Assembly: GCA_016195465.1 (NCBI GenBank)
Contig: JACPZO010000165.1
Coordinates: forward strand, 1 to 43,270
DNA: 43,270 nucleotides
Direction: 5' to 3'
Origin: Nitrospirota bacterium
GTDB lineage: Bacteria; Nitrospirota; RBG-16-64-22
The notes under the pieces were generated by a model. It made no database searches. It had not been told where the DNA came from and saw nothing but the letters and a program-made list of their open reading frames with translations. The position numbers and the translations under genes are program-made. Shown here piece by piece: positions 26,729-35,234 of this stretch. Every line of letters starts with the position of its first letter. Position 1 is the first letter of the stretch.

Positions 26729-28129
26729 ATGAGCGCGGAAACCCATCGGACGATAGCCGCGATCGCAACGCCTCCCGGCTCGGGCGCCCTGGGAATCATC
26801 CGGGTGAGCGGGCCGGCCGCGCTGGCGATCGCCGGGGGCATCGTTTGCGTCTCGGCGGGCGATGGGCTGGGAGGGCGCCCCAGCCGCAAGCTTTTTTCCA
26901 TCCGCGTCCACGACCCGGCGACGAGCCGGACGCTCGACCACGGTCAGGCGGTGATCATGCGGGCGCCTTCAAGCTCGACGGGCGAAGACGTGGTGGAGCT
27001 GTACCTGCACGGCGGGTGGATTCTGTTGACGAGCGTCCTGCGGCTCCTTCTAGAGCGGGGGGCCTCCCTGGCCGAGCCGGGAGAGTTTACCCGCCGGGCC
27101 TTCGAGAACGGAAAGATCGGCCTGACGCAGGCCGAGGCGGTCAACGACCTGATCCTGGCGACGAGCGAGCGGGGGCTTGTCGAAGCCTCCCGGCAGATCG
27201 ACGGGAGTATGCACCGGCGGATCGACCGGCTGACCCAGCGCCTGGCGGACCTCGTCAGCGGCCTTGAAGCCGCCATCGAGTTCGGCGAAGACGTGGACAT
27301 CGACGCCCCTTCTCTGGGGGAGGTCTCCGATCTTCTGAACGGCATCGAGCGGCTGGTCTCCTCGTACGAGATTGGGCGAATCCTTCGGGAAGGGATGCGA
27401 GTCGTCCTTGCGGGAAGGCCGAACGTCGGCAAATCGTCGCTGATGAACGCCTTGCTTGGGACCGAACGCGCCATTGTGACGCCCGTCCCCGGGACGACCA
27501 GGGACATCCTCGAGGAAAGCCTGGCGATCGAGGGCGTGGCCGTCCGGCTGATCGACACGGCGGGGCTCGCGGCCTCCAGCGAACCGGCCGAGGCCGCGGG
27601 GATCCGGCGGGCGGAAGAAGCCCTAGCCGCGGCGGACGTGACGGTATGGGTGATGGATGGGAGCGAGCCGTTGCGGTCCGAGGACGCCAAGGCGGCGGCC
27701 CTGCTGACCGGAAGAGATCCCATCGTTGCGGTGAACAAGTCGGACCTTCCCCCGCGCGTCTCACGGGAGGAGATAGTGCGCCTGTTGGCGGCGGGAGATA
27801 TTGGTGACGCGACGTTCGTATCCCTGTCCGCCGCGAGCGGGGATGGACTGGGTCGGCTCCGGGACAGGATGGCCGAAAAGGTTCGGCAAGCCCTCGCCAG
27901 TCCTTCAAGGGAGCCGGGCGTCTCCGTCAACCTGCGGCAGAAGGAAGCCCTGCAGAGGGCCGGCAGCGCTTTGCGTCTGGCCTTGGGAACGGCTGAGGCG
28001 AACGGTCCGCTCGACTGTCTCTTGCTCGATTTGAGGCAAGCGCTGGACGCCCTTGGGGAGATCACGGGCCGGGTGTGCCGGGAGGACATCCTGGGGAGGA
28101 TTTTCAGCCGGTTCTGCGTGGGAAAGTAA
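26729..28129 (+). CDS. mnmE: tRNA modification GTPase MnmE
   Basis: With MnmG it installs the (carboxymethyl)aminomethyl group at C5 of wobble U34; 466 residues. The N-terminal folate-binding domain (RTIAAIATPPGSGALGIIRV) is followed by a helical domain. An inserted G domain has G1 LAGRPNVGKSSLMNALLG, G2 TTRD, G3 DTAG and G4 NKSD. The C-terminal motif FCVGK keeps the conserved cysteine. The ATG at 26729 follows the yidC stop by 80 bases. It is immediately followed by a parS site and mnmG. Confidence 0.97.
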   Translation: MSAETHRTIAAIATPPGSGALGIIRVSGPAALAIAGGIVCVSAGDGLGGRPSRKLFSIRVHDPATSRTLDHGQAVIMRAPSSSTGEDVVELYLHGGWILLTSVLRLLLERGASLAEPGEFTRRAFENGKIGLTQAEAVNDLILATSERGLVEASRQIDGSMHRRIDRLTQRLADLVSGLEAAIEFGEDVDIDAPSLGEVSDLLNGIERLVSSYEIGRILREGMRVVLAGRPNVGKSSLMNALLGTERAIVTPVPGTTRDILEESLAIEGVAVRLIDTAGLAASSEPAEAAGIRRAEEALAAADVTVWVMDGSEPLRSEDAKAAALLTGRDPIVAVNKSDLPPRVSREEIVRLLAAGDIGDATFVSLSAASGDGLGRLRDRMAEKVRQALASPSREPGVSVNLRQKEALQRAGSALRLALGTAEANGPLDCLLLDLRQALDALGEITGRVCREDILGRIFSRFCVGK

Positions 28130-28152
28130 CGGCAGCCAACCGGGGTGCCCAT

Positions 28153-28168
28153 TGTTCCACGTGGAACA
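28153..28168. promoter_or_regulatory. parS: parS centromere site 1
   Basis: TGTTCCACGTGGAACA, a perfect 16-bp palindrome of the ParB-binding consensus class, in the mnmE-mnmG gap. It was recognised directly; a second identical copy is at 30044-30059. ParB and ParA are encoded 2-3 kb away. Confidence 0.95.
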
Positions 28169-28198
28169 ATGGCCTGGCCGGTCGAAGGGAGAAGGAGC

Positions 28199-30148
28199 TT
28201 GAGAGAGTTTGACGTCATCGTCGTGGGAGGCGGCCACGCGGGGATCGAAGCGGCGCTGGCCGCGGCGCGCCTGGGTTGCCGGACGGCCCTCGTCACGATG
28301 AGCAAGGCAGCCATCGGCCGGATGTCCTGCAATCCGGCCGTTGGGGGCATCGCCAAGGGGCACCTGGTCCGCGAGATCGATGCCCTGGGCGGCGAGATGG
28401 CGCGGGCCATCGATGAGACCGGCATCCAGTTCCGGTTCTTGAATACGGGGAAGGGGCCCGCCGTTCGGGCGCTCCGGGCCCAGGCCGACAAGAAGCTCTA
28501 TGCCGCCCGGATGCGCAGCGCCGTCGCCGGCCAGGCGGGGCTGGAGGTCATCGAGGCCGTTGTGAGCCGTCTCCCGGTTCGGGGCGGAGAGGTCCGCGGC
28601 GTGGAAGCGGAAGAAGGCACCTTTATTCCCGGCTCGGCTGTCGTCCTGACAACGGGCACGTTCCTCAACGGCCTTCTTCATTTCGGGCTGGACCGCGTGG
28701 CCGGCGGCCGCGTCGGCGAGAGGTCGGCCGCGGCCCTTTCGGGCTCCCTGGCCGGCTTGGGCTTTCCACTGGGCCGGCTCAAGACGGGGACCCCTCCGCG
28801 CCTGGATGGGCGGACGATCGATCCGTCGTCTCTCTCCGTTCAGCGAGGGGACGACCCACCCCCGCGGTTCTCCTCTTCCACCGGGACGATTCCCTTGCCC
28901 CAAGCGGTTTGTCATCTCACGCACACGAACGAGGCGACGCACGCGATCGTCCGTCGGAACCTCGACCGGTCCCCGCTCTACAGCGGCGCCATCAAGGGGC
29001 TGGGTCCCCGCTATTGCCCGTCGATCGAGGACAAGGTGGTCAAGTTCCCCGACAAAGAGCGGCACCAGGTCTTCCTTGAGCCCGAAGGGCTCGACACGGT
29101 TTCCGTTTATCCCAATGGAATCTCGACAAGCCTCCCGGTGGACGTGCAGGAGACGTTCGTCCGGACCATGCCCGGCCTCGAGCGGGCCGTGCTCCTTCGC
29201 CCGGGGTACGCCGTGGAGTACGATTTCGTCCCGCCGACGGAGCTCTTCTCTTCCCTTGAAACGAAGCGGGTCGGGCGTCTCTTCTTCGCCGGACAGATCA
29301 ACGGGACAACCGGGTACGAAGAGGCGGCCGGTCAAGGACTCCTGGCCGGGATCAACGCCGCCCGATCCGTCCGGGGCGGCGATCCTTTCATCCCGAGCCG
29401 GTTCGAGTCGTACCTGGGCGTCATGGTGGACGATCTCGTGACGCGGGGCGTGGACGAGCCGTACAGGCTCTTCACTTCCCGGTCCGAAGTCCGGCTTCAC
29501 CTCCGGCACGACAATGCGGACCTCCGCCTGACGGAGACGGGATGGAAGCTCGGCCTCGTGAGCGGGGAGGCGTACGAGCGGGTCCGCCGCCGCCGGGCGG
29601 GCGTCGAGGAGGAGAGGGAACGGCTCCGGCGCGAGCGGGTGGGGACGCGGGCCGTGCCGGGCGAAAGCGCCCCGCGGCCCGATCTGTCGCTGGAAGAGCT
29701 TCTCCGCCGCCCCGGCATCACGTATGAAGCCCTGGTTGACCTCTTCCCGCCTCCCAAGGGCCTGCCGCCGGACATGGCCTTCTCGGTCGAGACGGCCGTC
29801 AAGTACGAGGGGTACATCCGGCGGGAAGGGGAGCTCGCGGCCAGGCTCCGGCGCCTGGAAGCCGTCGCGATCCCCCCCGGACTCGATCCGGCCGGTCTCC
29901 CCGGCATCTCGAGAGAAGTGGCCGAGAAGCTTTCCCGGGTCCGGCCCGCCAGTCTGGGGCAGGCCTCGCGCATCCCAGGCGTGACGCCGGCGGCCGTGGC
30001 CTTGTTGCTCGCGGTCATCGAGCGGGAGCGAAGGAGGGGGAATTGTTCCACGTGGAACACGGGAAGGGAGCGCGTTGGGAGTTCGGAGTTGGGAGTGGGG
30101 GGTTGGGAGAACGAGAGAGGCAGGCAAAACCCCGACAACGCGCCGTAG
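28199..30148 (+). CDS. mnmG: tRNA uridine-5-carboxymethylaminomethyl modification enzyme MnmG
   Basis: FAD-dependent partner of MnmE. The nucleotide-binding motif [21 protein letters not shown] is at the N-terminus. Other marks are [32 protein letters not shown], the cysteine in [12 protein letters not shown], and the C-terminal helical domain. TTG 28199 was selected because AGAAGGAG precedes it and the family starts at REFDVIVVG; an earlier in-frame ATG (28145) would read through parS. The 649 residues are longer than usual by about 25. After the normal end (near [12 protein letters not shown]) the frame runs on through parS site 2 and into an intergenic repeat arm, so the original stop seems lost. 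Confidence 0.95.
   Translation: MREFDVIVVGGGHAGIEAALAAARLGCRTALVTMSKAAIGRMSCNPAVGGIAKGHLVREIDALGGEMARAIDETGIQFRFLNTGKGPAVRALRAQADKKLYAARMRSAVAGQAGLEVIEAVVSRLPVRGGEVRGVEAEEGTFIPGSAVVLTTGTFLNGLLHFGLDRVAGGRVGERSAAALSGSLAGLGFPLGRLKTGTPPRLDGRTIDPSSLSVQRGDDPPPRFSSSTGTIPLPQAVCHLTHTNEATHAIVRRNLDRSPLYSGAIKGLGPRYCPSIEDKVVKFPDKERHQVFLEPEGLDTVSVYPNGISTSLPVDVQETFVRTMPGLERAVLLRPGYAVEYDFVPPTELFSSLETKRVGRLFFAGQINGTTGYEEAAGQGLLAGINAARSVRGGDPFIPSRFESYLGVMVDDLVTRGVDEPYRLFTSRSEVRLHLRHDNADLRLTETGWKLGLVSGEAYERVRRRRAGVEEERERLRRERVGTRAVPGESAPRPDLSLEELLRRPGITYEALVDLFPPPKGLPPDMAFSVETAVKYEGYIRREGELAARLRRLEAVAIPPGLDPAGLPGISREVAEKLSRVRPASLGQASRIPGVTPAAVALLLAVIERERRRGNCSTWNTGRERVGSSELGVGGWENERGRQNPDNAP
30044..30059. promoter_or_regulatory. 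parS: parS centromere site 2
   Basis: A second perfect TGTTCCACGTGGAACA, lying inside the 3' extension of mnmG (codons CSTWNT). It is 1.9 kb from site 1, and the two bracket mnmG. Confidence 0.95.
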
Positions 30149-30297
30149 GGCGCGGTTCTCTTGGCTCCAATGAGCGAGGCAAAAAGGTTTTCGCGGGAAT
30201 CGTGTGGTAAGCGACGGGGGAAACATCCGCAAGCCGGTTCGGAGTTCGAAGAGTCCTTCAGTGTCCTTTCGGCTCCGCACTCCCAACTCCGAACCGG
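30081..30297. repeat. Degenerate GGAGTTGGGAGT repeats and inverted partner
   Basis: GGGAGTTCGGAGTTGGGAGT (from 30077) is a short-period purine arm. GGTTCGGAGTTCGAAGAG near 30236 is a further copy, and CGCACTCCCAACTCCGAACC (30276-30295) is the inverted partner. They fill most of the 258-base mnmG-parA gap and the mnmG 3' extension. The style is that of the spacers at 2469-12256. I see no gene in this gap. Confidence 0.65.
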
Positions 30298-30406
30298 ATC
30301 CTGCATCGCCGTGCCCCCCACGGTACGTTGCCTGCAAGAGCAGGCTGGCTGGACGACAAAGAAGATTGGTCTTTTCCCCGACCTGTGCTAACCTTCGAAC
30401 CTTGCC

Positions 30407-31183
30407 ATGGGCCGGATCATAGCCATCGCCAACCAAAAAGGAGGGGTTGGGAAGACGACCACGGCCGTCAACCTGGCCACGGGCGTCGCCTTGGGCGGGG
30501 ACCCGGTCCTCCTCGTCGATCTCGATCCGCAGGGCAACACGACCAGCGGCCTCGGGATAGACCGGTCCAGCCTCGAGAAGCATTCCTACGAGTTCCTCAT
30601 CGGGCGGGCTTCGTTCGAGGAAGTCAAAAAAACAACGGAAATTCAAGAACTTACGCTCATTCCAGCGCGGATCGACCTGATCGGCGCCGAAGTCGAGCTG
30701 GTCGGGGTTCCCGATCGGGAGCGGCTTCTCAGGCGGGCGCTCGAAGGCCCCAGGCGCGCCTACTCGTTCGTCTTCATCGACTGCCCGCCGTCCCTGGGCC
30801 TTCTCACGATCAACGCGCTGACGGCCGCCGACGCCGTCCTCATCCCGGTCCAGTGCGAGTATTACGCGATGGAGGGACTGACCCAGCTCCTCAACACAAT
30901 CCGCCTCGTGAAGCAGTCGTTCAATCCGGACCTGGAGATCGAAGGGATCGTCCTCACGATGTTCGACCCCAGGAACAGGATATCGACCCAGGTCGAAAAA
31001 GAGGTCCGCGCCCATTTCGGCGAAAGGGTCTTCACGACCGTGATCCCGCGCAACGTCGCCCTCTCCGAGGCCCCCTCCTTCGGGAAGCCGATCCATCTCT
31101 ACGACGTCCGATCCAAGGGCGCGGAAGGATACACGAGCCTCTCACGGGAGCTGATCGAAAATGTCAAAGCCGGCTCTCGGTAA
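30407..31183 (+). CDS. parA: Chromosome-partitioning ATPase ParA (Soj)
   Basis: Deviant-Walker ATPase that forms nucleoid gradients to move ParB-parS complexes; 258 residues. Motifs: IANQKGGVGKTTTAVNLAT (deviant Walker A with both lysines), LLVDLDPQGNTTSG, and FIDCPPSLGLLTINAL. The C-terminal PRNVALSEAPSFGKPIHLYD is the chromosomal Soj signature. The ATG at 30407 begins the conserved block. Its 3' end overlaps parB by 23 bases. Confidence 0.97.
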   Translation: MGRIIAIANQKGGVGKTTTAVNLATGVALGGDPVLLVDLDPQGNTTSGLGIDRSSLEKHSYEFLIGRASFEEVKKTTEIQELTLIPARIDLIGAEVELVGVPDRERLLRRALEGPRRAYSFVFIDCPPSLGLLTINALTAADAVLIPVQCEYYAMEGLTQLLNTIRLVKQSFNPDLEIEGIVLTMFDPRNRISTQVEKEVRAHFGERVFTTVIPRNVALSEAPSFGKPIHLYDVRSKGAEGYTSLSRELIENVKAGSR

Positions 31184-32021
31184 AGGCCTCGGCGCCCTCA
31201 TCCCCGAGTTCGCCCCTTCGCCGGGCCGCCAGGCCGAGGGCGTTCGGCTCCTGGGTCTGGACGAGATCCATCCGAACGTCTATCAGCCGCGGCGGATCTT
31301 CGATGACGAGCGCCTGAAGGAGCTGGCCGATTCGATCCGGGAACGGGGGGTCATCCAACCGGTCCTCATCACGCGCCGTCCGGAAGGCGGTTACATGCTC
31401 ATCGCCGGCGAGCGCCGGTGGCGCGCTGCGCGGCTGGCGGGCCTGGCCGAGATTCCGGCCATCGTGAAGGAGTCGTCTCCGGCCGACCGGCTCGAGATCG
31501 CCCTGATCGAGAACATCCAGCGGGAGGATCTGAACCCGATCGAGACGGCCGAGGCCTACCAGCGCCTGGTCCGCGAGTTCAGGCTGACACAGGAGGAGGT
31601 CTCGGCGCGCGTGGGGAAGCCGCGGGCGACGGTGGCGAACTTCCTGCGGGTCCTTTCCTTGCCGCCCGAGATCAAGCAGGAGATGGCGTCGGGGCAGGTG
31701 AGCATGGGCCACGCCAAGGCGATCCTCTCCCTCGACAAGAAGGCGGATCAACTTCTGCTTCTTCGCGCGATCGTCCGCCGGGGCCTCTCCGTCCGCGAGG
31801 CCGAGGAGATGGCGCGCCGGATGGGGAAGGAAAAGCCGTCCGCGGTTCGTCCGCCCGTCCGCAAGGCGGGGGAGGTCCACACGTCCCAACTGGAGGATCG
31901 TCTCCGTCGAGCCTTGGGCGCGAAGGTGCGCGTTCAATCGAGAGGCGCCGGGGGAACGATCGAGATCACGTACGCTTCACGGAGCGAGCTCGACCGGCTG
32001 GTCGATCTGCTTCTTGACTGA
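31161..32021 (+). CDS. parB: Chromosome-partitioning protein ParB (Spo0J)
   Basis: CTP-dependent clamp that loads at parS and spreads; 286 residues. It starts KPALGKGLGALIP. The N-terminal CTPase domain carries the RRPEGGYMLIAGERRWRAAR box and IALIENIQREDLNPIETAEAY. The HTH runs around LTQEEVSARVGKPRATVANF, with GHAKAIL behind it. The C-terminal dimerisation domain ends RSELDRLVDLLLD. Its target sites lie at 28153 and 30044. It is translated from the parA message and followed by a bactofilin gene. Confidence 0.97.
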   Translation: MSKPALGKGLGALIPEFAPSPGRQAEGVRLLGLDEIHPNVYQPRRIFDDERLKELADSIRERGVIQPVLITRRPEGGYMLIAGERRWRAARLAGLAEIPAIVKESSPADRLEIALIENIQREDLNPIETAEAYQRLVREFRLTQEEVSARVGKPRATVANFLRVLSLPPEIKQEMASGQVSMGHAKAILSLDKKADQLLLLRAIVRRGLSVREAEEMARRMGKEKPSAVRPPVRKAGEVHTSQLEDRLRRALGAKVRVQSRGAGGTIEITYASRSELDRLVDLLLD

Positions 32022-32047
32022 AACTCGGCCGAACAAAGGAGGCAACA

Positions 32048-32473
32048 ATGCTCAAGAGAGGGCGAGATCTCCCGCTGGAATCGGATGTAAAGGCTTTTCT
32101 GGGGAAAGGCACGACGTTCAAGGGCATCCTGACGTTCGATGGGACCGTGCGGATCGACGGGACGCTCGAGGGGGAGATCCACACCGAGGACACGCTGATC
32201 GTCGGGGAAGAGGCCGAGATCACGGGCGAGATCCGCGCCGGAACGGTCGTCTCGTGCGGGAAGATCACCGGGAACATCTTCGCCTCCCAGCGCGCGAACC
32301 TCAACAAGCCGGCCCGCGTGAAGGGGGACATCCAGACGCCTCTTCTCACGGTCGAAGAGGGGGTCGTCTTCGACGGCGGGTGCCGCATGTCGAACGTCGC
32401 CGAGTCCGGGAAGGTCAAGCCGATCCTCCGCGAGGCCGGATCGGAGAAGGACCGCAAGGAGATGGCCGGGTAA
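32048..32473 (+). CDS. Bactofilin (polymer-forming cytoskeletal protein)
   Basis: A 141-residue bactofilin (DUF583). The central right-handed beta-helix of about 90 residues consists of short hydrophobic turns (FKGILTFDGTVRIDGTLEG, IVGEEAEITGEIRAG, KITGNIFASQRANL), with short charged ends. Bactofilins polymerise without nucleotide and position cell-shape or chromosome-segregation factors. The ATG at 32048 has AAAGGAGG ahead of it. The placement 26 bases behind parB suggests co-expression; in Myxococcus bactofilins scaffold ParAB, so a similar partnership is plausible here. Confidence 0.92.
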   Translation: MLKRGRDLPLESDVKAFLGKGTTFKGILTFDGTVRIDGTLEGEIHTEDTLIVGEEAEITGEIRAGTVVSCGKITGNIFASQRANLNKPARVKGDIQTPLLTVEEGVVFDGGCRMSNVAESGKVKPILREAGSEKDRKEMAG

Positions 32474-32529
32474 GCTCTCGGGCCTGGTTTGGAAGAGGGA
32501 CCCGAGAGCGAGGCGGCGCCGACGGATTG

Positions 32530-32642
32530 GCGCCCGCTTGCTACGGCTTGCGAGTGCTCGACGCGGTTTGACGTTGATGGAGGAATTGCGCGAGGACCTC
32601 AACCGGGGTCCGTCGGGCGTTCTCAGCCCGGTGGATGGGCTT
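32530..32642 (+). pseudogene. Decayed integron-integrase (IntI) 3' remnant
   Basis: Two pieces of an IntI-like tyrosine recombinase lie in order on the plus strand but in different frames. The first, ACYGLRVLDAV, resembles catalytic box I of IntI (consensus like LYGxGLRLLECLRLRVKD) and is cut by a stop at 32571. The second, LNRGPSGVLSPVDGL (32598-32642), resembles the typical IntI C-terminus THVLNRGxxGVRSPLD. The middle of the gene is missing. No start or N-terminal domain is seen. It immediately precedes a cassette array in the same orientation. The call rests on motif memory, not a database search. Confidence 0.5.
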
Positions 32643-32813
32643 TACGGAGGAGGTACTTATGCCGATCCGCATATCACGCCGGAATAAATGTCGCGACCAG
32701 CAGCAACCCGTTGTACGCAAAGGCGTTAGCATGCCTCTGGCAGGAGAACCAAAGGTTTCTTATGCGGACAGGAAAGCAACTTCCTGCATCTTATGCGGGT
32801 CCATCTAAAGGTT

Positions 32814-32820
32814 GTTAGCC
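32814..32820 (+). other. attI-like core site GTTAGCC at the head of the array
   Basis: GTTAGCC fits the integron core GTTRRRY at all but one position and lies 48 bases before the first cassette gene, where the first insertion point is expected. Upstream (32740-32812) are AGAACC/GGTTTCT and CAGGAA/TTCCTG hairpins and a repeated CTTATGCGG. Confidence 0.35.
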
Positions 32821-32867
32821 CGACTTCTTCAGGGTCGTCCAGAACGGGGAGTTGAAGGAGGAATTCG

Positions 32868-33395
32868 TTGGCACGCAGGAACATCACCAGTAGGCGTCTC
32901 CGAGCCATGCTTCGTGAGGCAGCACAGGGTGGAGACGTTGAATACCTCGTCGACGTTCGCCACGAGCAGTCGAGACCGCGCCTTTTCGACGGTCTCACGC
33001 ACTTTCAGGGGGTCAGCGAAGATGGGTGGTACGGTTGCTACGTGATCTACTCTCCCAAGCACATGGTGAGCGAGGAGTCCGCGATTGCCTACATTGGCAA
33101 GGGCTGGGTGGGCGCTCGCGGTGAAAGTCACTGGCGAACCAAGCCGGGCCTTCGCCGCATGGCGAGCCAGATCGAGCTGAAGTACGTAGCCCTTTCGTGG
33201 AGCGGCCTTGATGATATGGACAGCGACGCCGCATGGCTGTTGGAGCAGATTCTTCTGAAGGAGCACGAGTCCATGTTCGGACGATTGCCGAAACACAACA
33301 AACAAGGTGCCACATCTGAGGTCAACGCTTGGCGACGGGTCCTACGCTGGAGCCCAGGCCCCGTGTCATTGCTCAAGCGCTACGGCGCGGGCTAA
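32868..33395 (+). CDS. GIY-YIG-like nuclease-domain protein in an integron cassette
   Basis: A 175-residue protein. The order GWYGCYVIYS (about 52-61), AIAYIGKG, then GARGESHWR and EQILLKEHESMFGRLPKHNK resembles a GIY-YIG fold: the GIY-like strand, YIG, an arginine and the late Glu/Asn. The first motif is degenerate (GCYV for GIY), so catalysis is uncertain. The N-terminal 45 residues are basic. The start is TTG 32868 with GGAGGAATTC upstream. The stop TAA lies inside the attC site, as is usual for cassette genes. The role is unknown; defence or DNA repair would fit the fold. Confidence 0.6.
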   Translation: MARRNITSRRLRAMLREAAQGGDVEYLVDVRHEQSRPRLFDGLTHFQGVSEDGWYGCYVIYSPKHMVSEESAIAYIGKGWVGARGESHWRTKPGLRRMASQIELKYVALSWSGLDDMDSDAAWLLEQILLKEHESMFGRLPKHNKQGATSEVNAWRRVLRWSPGPVSLLKRYGAG

Positions 33396-33452
33396 CCAGC
33401 CGTTGCAGCGGACGGGGCTTGCGCCCCGCCGCTGAACGGCAGATCGTTGGGT
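33390..33452 (+). repeat. attC recombination site 1
   Basis: R'' GGCTAAC at 33390, R' GTTGGGT at 33446-33452. Between them is a long imperfect hairpin, CCGTTGCAGCGGACGGGGC facing GCCCCGCCGCTGAACGG, with the diagnostic unpaired G. The 63-base length is typical of integron attC. Confidence 0.85.
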
Positions 33453-33479
33453 GTATAATAGAAATAACGGCATAATGAT

Positions 33480-34427
33480 ATGAAAGTTCCACATCCAATA
33501 CAATATCAAGGAAGCAAGAGAGTTCTTGCGTCAACTATTCTCCGATATTTTCCTAATAAATTTTCGAGACTTGTAGAACCTTTTGCTGGAACGGCCGCTA
33601 TTTCAATAGCCTGCGCAGCAAGAAACAGAGCTAACTCGTATTGGATAAATGACTTAAATAAGCCCCTTGTAGAATTGCTTGGGCTTATCATTAATCACCC
33701 TACTGAAATAGCTGATTTTTATGAAACACTATGGAACCAGCAGCACGATGACCCCGTAGAGCATTATTATCGGGTTAGAGAAGATTTCAATCGAACAGGA
33801 GACCCCAGATTATTTCTTTATTTGCTTACACGTTGTGTAAAAGGTTCTGTGCGTTACAATGCTGAGGGACTCTTTAATCAAAGTCCTGACAAGAGACGTC
33901 ACGGCACACGTCCTGAAACGATGAGAGAAAATATTCTTGGCGTCTCTTATCTTTTGAAAGGAAAAACTATAATATCATCTCTTGATTACAAGGATGTTTT
34001 ATTAAATGTAAATGAGGACGATGTTGTTTATATGGACCCCCCTTATCAAGGAGTATGTGGTGATAGGGATTCTCGCTATTTTTCCGGAATAGTATATGAT
34101 GAGTTTGTAATGGCATTAGCAGAGTTAAATGCGCGTAATATTCGTTATGCTGTTAGTTATGATGGCCGGACAGGCAATAAAACCTTTGGCACTCGTTTGC
34201 CAGAGAGTCTTTCCCTCACTTTAATTGAATTGGAAGCTGGACGCTCATCTCAGGCAACATTGCTTAAACGAGATGCTATCACTGTTGAGTCTTTATATTT
34301 ATCGCCACGCTTGACTATGGAAGTTGCAGCTTCACCGTATTTTCACAGAAGACACGAGACTGAACAACTTGTTTTGATGGAGGCAAGAGGCCGCTATGCC
34401 GCAAAAATACCCAAAAGAATTTCTTGA
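33480..34427 (+). CDS. DNA adenine N6-methyltransferase, D12 (Dam-like) class
   Basis: SAM-dependent DNA methylase, 315 residues. The SAM-binding motif is VEPFAGTAAISI, preceded by the class-typical IQYQGSKRVLAS. The catalytic motif is VVYMDPPYQG, near residue 183. Together with the overlapping HNH nuclease gene it forms a type II restriction-modification pair; the target sequence is not predictable by eye. Base composition is strikingly AT-rich compared with the rest of the window, showing recent transfer. TATAAT at 33454 just inside the cassette may give it its own promoter. It overlaps the nuclease gene by 32 bases. Confidence 0.9.
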   Translation: MKVPHPIQYQGSKRVLASTILRYFPNKFSRLVEPFAGTAAISIACAARNRANSYWINDLNKPLVELLGLIINHPTEIADFYETLWNQQHDDPVEHYYRVREDFNRTGDPRLFLYLLTRCVKGSVRYNAEGLFNQSPDKRRHGTRPETMRENILGVSYLLKGKTIISSLDYKDVLLNVNEDDVVYMDPPYQGVCGDRDSRYFSGIVYDEFVMALAELNARNIRYAVSYDGRTGNKTFGTRLPESLSLTLIELEAGRSSQATLLKRDAITVESLYLSPRLTMEVAASPYFHRRHETEQLVLMEARGRYAAKIPKRIS

Positions 34428-35136
34428 GCTTTGCAGGTCTGTTACTGCAAAACGTCCTAAAACTGTTATTGACCATATTTTAAAGCATGGTCATATCACA
34501 ACAGAAGAACTAAAGGAGAAATACGGGTATAATCATCCACCGAGAGCAGTTCGAGATGTCCGTGAGCATGGTATTCCACTTGAGACTTTTCGTGTAACAG
34601 GTTCAGACGGTAGAAAGATTGCAGCATATCGCTTTGGAGATGTAACCAAGAAGAGATTCAGAAAACTGTCAGGGCGTACAGGACTTTCTAAGAAGATTAA
34701 AGAATTTCTCATTGAGAAGTATGGCTGTAAATGCTTCATCTATCTTGAAGACATGGATGAAAGCGAGCTTCAAATAGACCATCGTATTCCTTATGAAGTA
34801 GGAGGAGATGGTGAAAGTGTCGAACTGAATCCAGATGATTTCATGTTACTATCGGGCTCAGCAAATCGGGCAAAGTCATGGTCTTGTGAGCACTGTGAAA
34901 ATTGGCAGACTCTAAAAAAGAAGGAAATTTGCCTCTCTTGCTACTGGGCATACCCGGAAGATTATTCCCATGTTGCTATGCGGCAAGTTCGACGTGCTGA
35001 TTTGATATGGCAGGGCAAAGAAGTGGAACAATATGAACGACTGAAAAAAGACGCCAAAGAATCGGGACAGACAATTCCATGGTTTGTGAAAGAGATTATT
35101 GAAAAAGCAATTAAACGAAGAAACACCCAACAATAA
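34396..35136 (+). CDS. HNH restriction endonuclease partner
   Basis: A 246-residue protein. Residues about 1-75 look like a winged-helix DNA-binding segment (ILKHGHITTEELKEKYGYNH). A beta-beta-alpha-metal (HNH) core around 115-160 contains SELQIDHRIPYEVGG and LSGSANRAKS, followed by zinc-ligand pairs CEHC and CLSC. Position and overlap with a DNA adenine methylase mark it as the cognate type II restriction nuclease. It is as AT-rich as the methylase. The stop codon is within attC site 2, so both genes travel as one cassette of about 1.7 kb. Confidence 0.82.
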   Translation: MPQKYPKEFLELCRSVTAKRPKTVIDHILKHGHITTEELKEKYGYNHPPRAVRDVREHGIPLETFRVTGSDGRKIAAYRFGDVTKKRFRKLSGRTGLSKKIKEFLIEKYGCKCFIYLEDMDESELQIDHRIPYEVGGDGESVELNPDDFMLLSGSANRAKSWSCEHCENWQTLKKKEICLSCYWAYPEDYSHVAMRQVRRADLIWQGKEVEQYERLKKDAKESGQTIPWFVKEIIEKAIKRRNTQQ

Positions 35137-35184
35137 AATCCAGCGGACGGCGTGAAACGCCGCCGCTGATTTTGGTCGTTGCCG
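35125..35184 (+). repeat. attC recombination site 2
   Basis: R'' ACCCAAC (35125-35131) and a GTT core at 35178. The hairpin AAAATCCAGCGGACGGCG faces CGCCGCCGCTGATTTT, with an unpaired C. It shares CAGCGGACGG and CCGCTGA with attC site 1. The R' box is GTTGCCG, which departs from GTTRRRY. Confidence 0.75.
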
Positions 35185-35234
35185 CCTTCGATAGCGTCAC
35201 TTGACCCTATTGACAGTCTCTGAGAGCATGGGTC

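Noticed and set aside
27905-31096. 1063-codon open frame antisense to mnmG and parA
   Set aside because: Longest frame in the window, but it covers two certain genes on the other strand and runs across two parS sites and a repeat; its composition is that of a shadow.
32574-32687. 37-codon ORF from ATG 32577 as an independent gene
   Set aside because: Its recognisable residues are the end of an integron integrase, so it is better read as part of a pseudogene.
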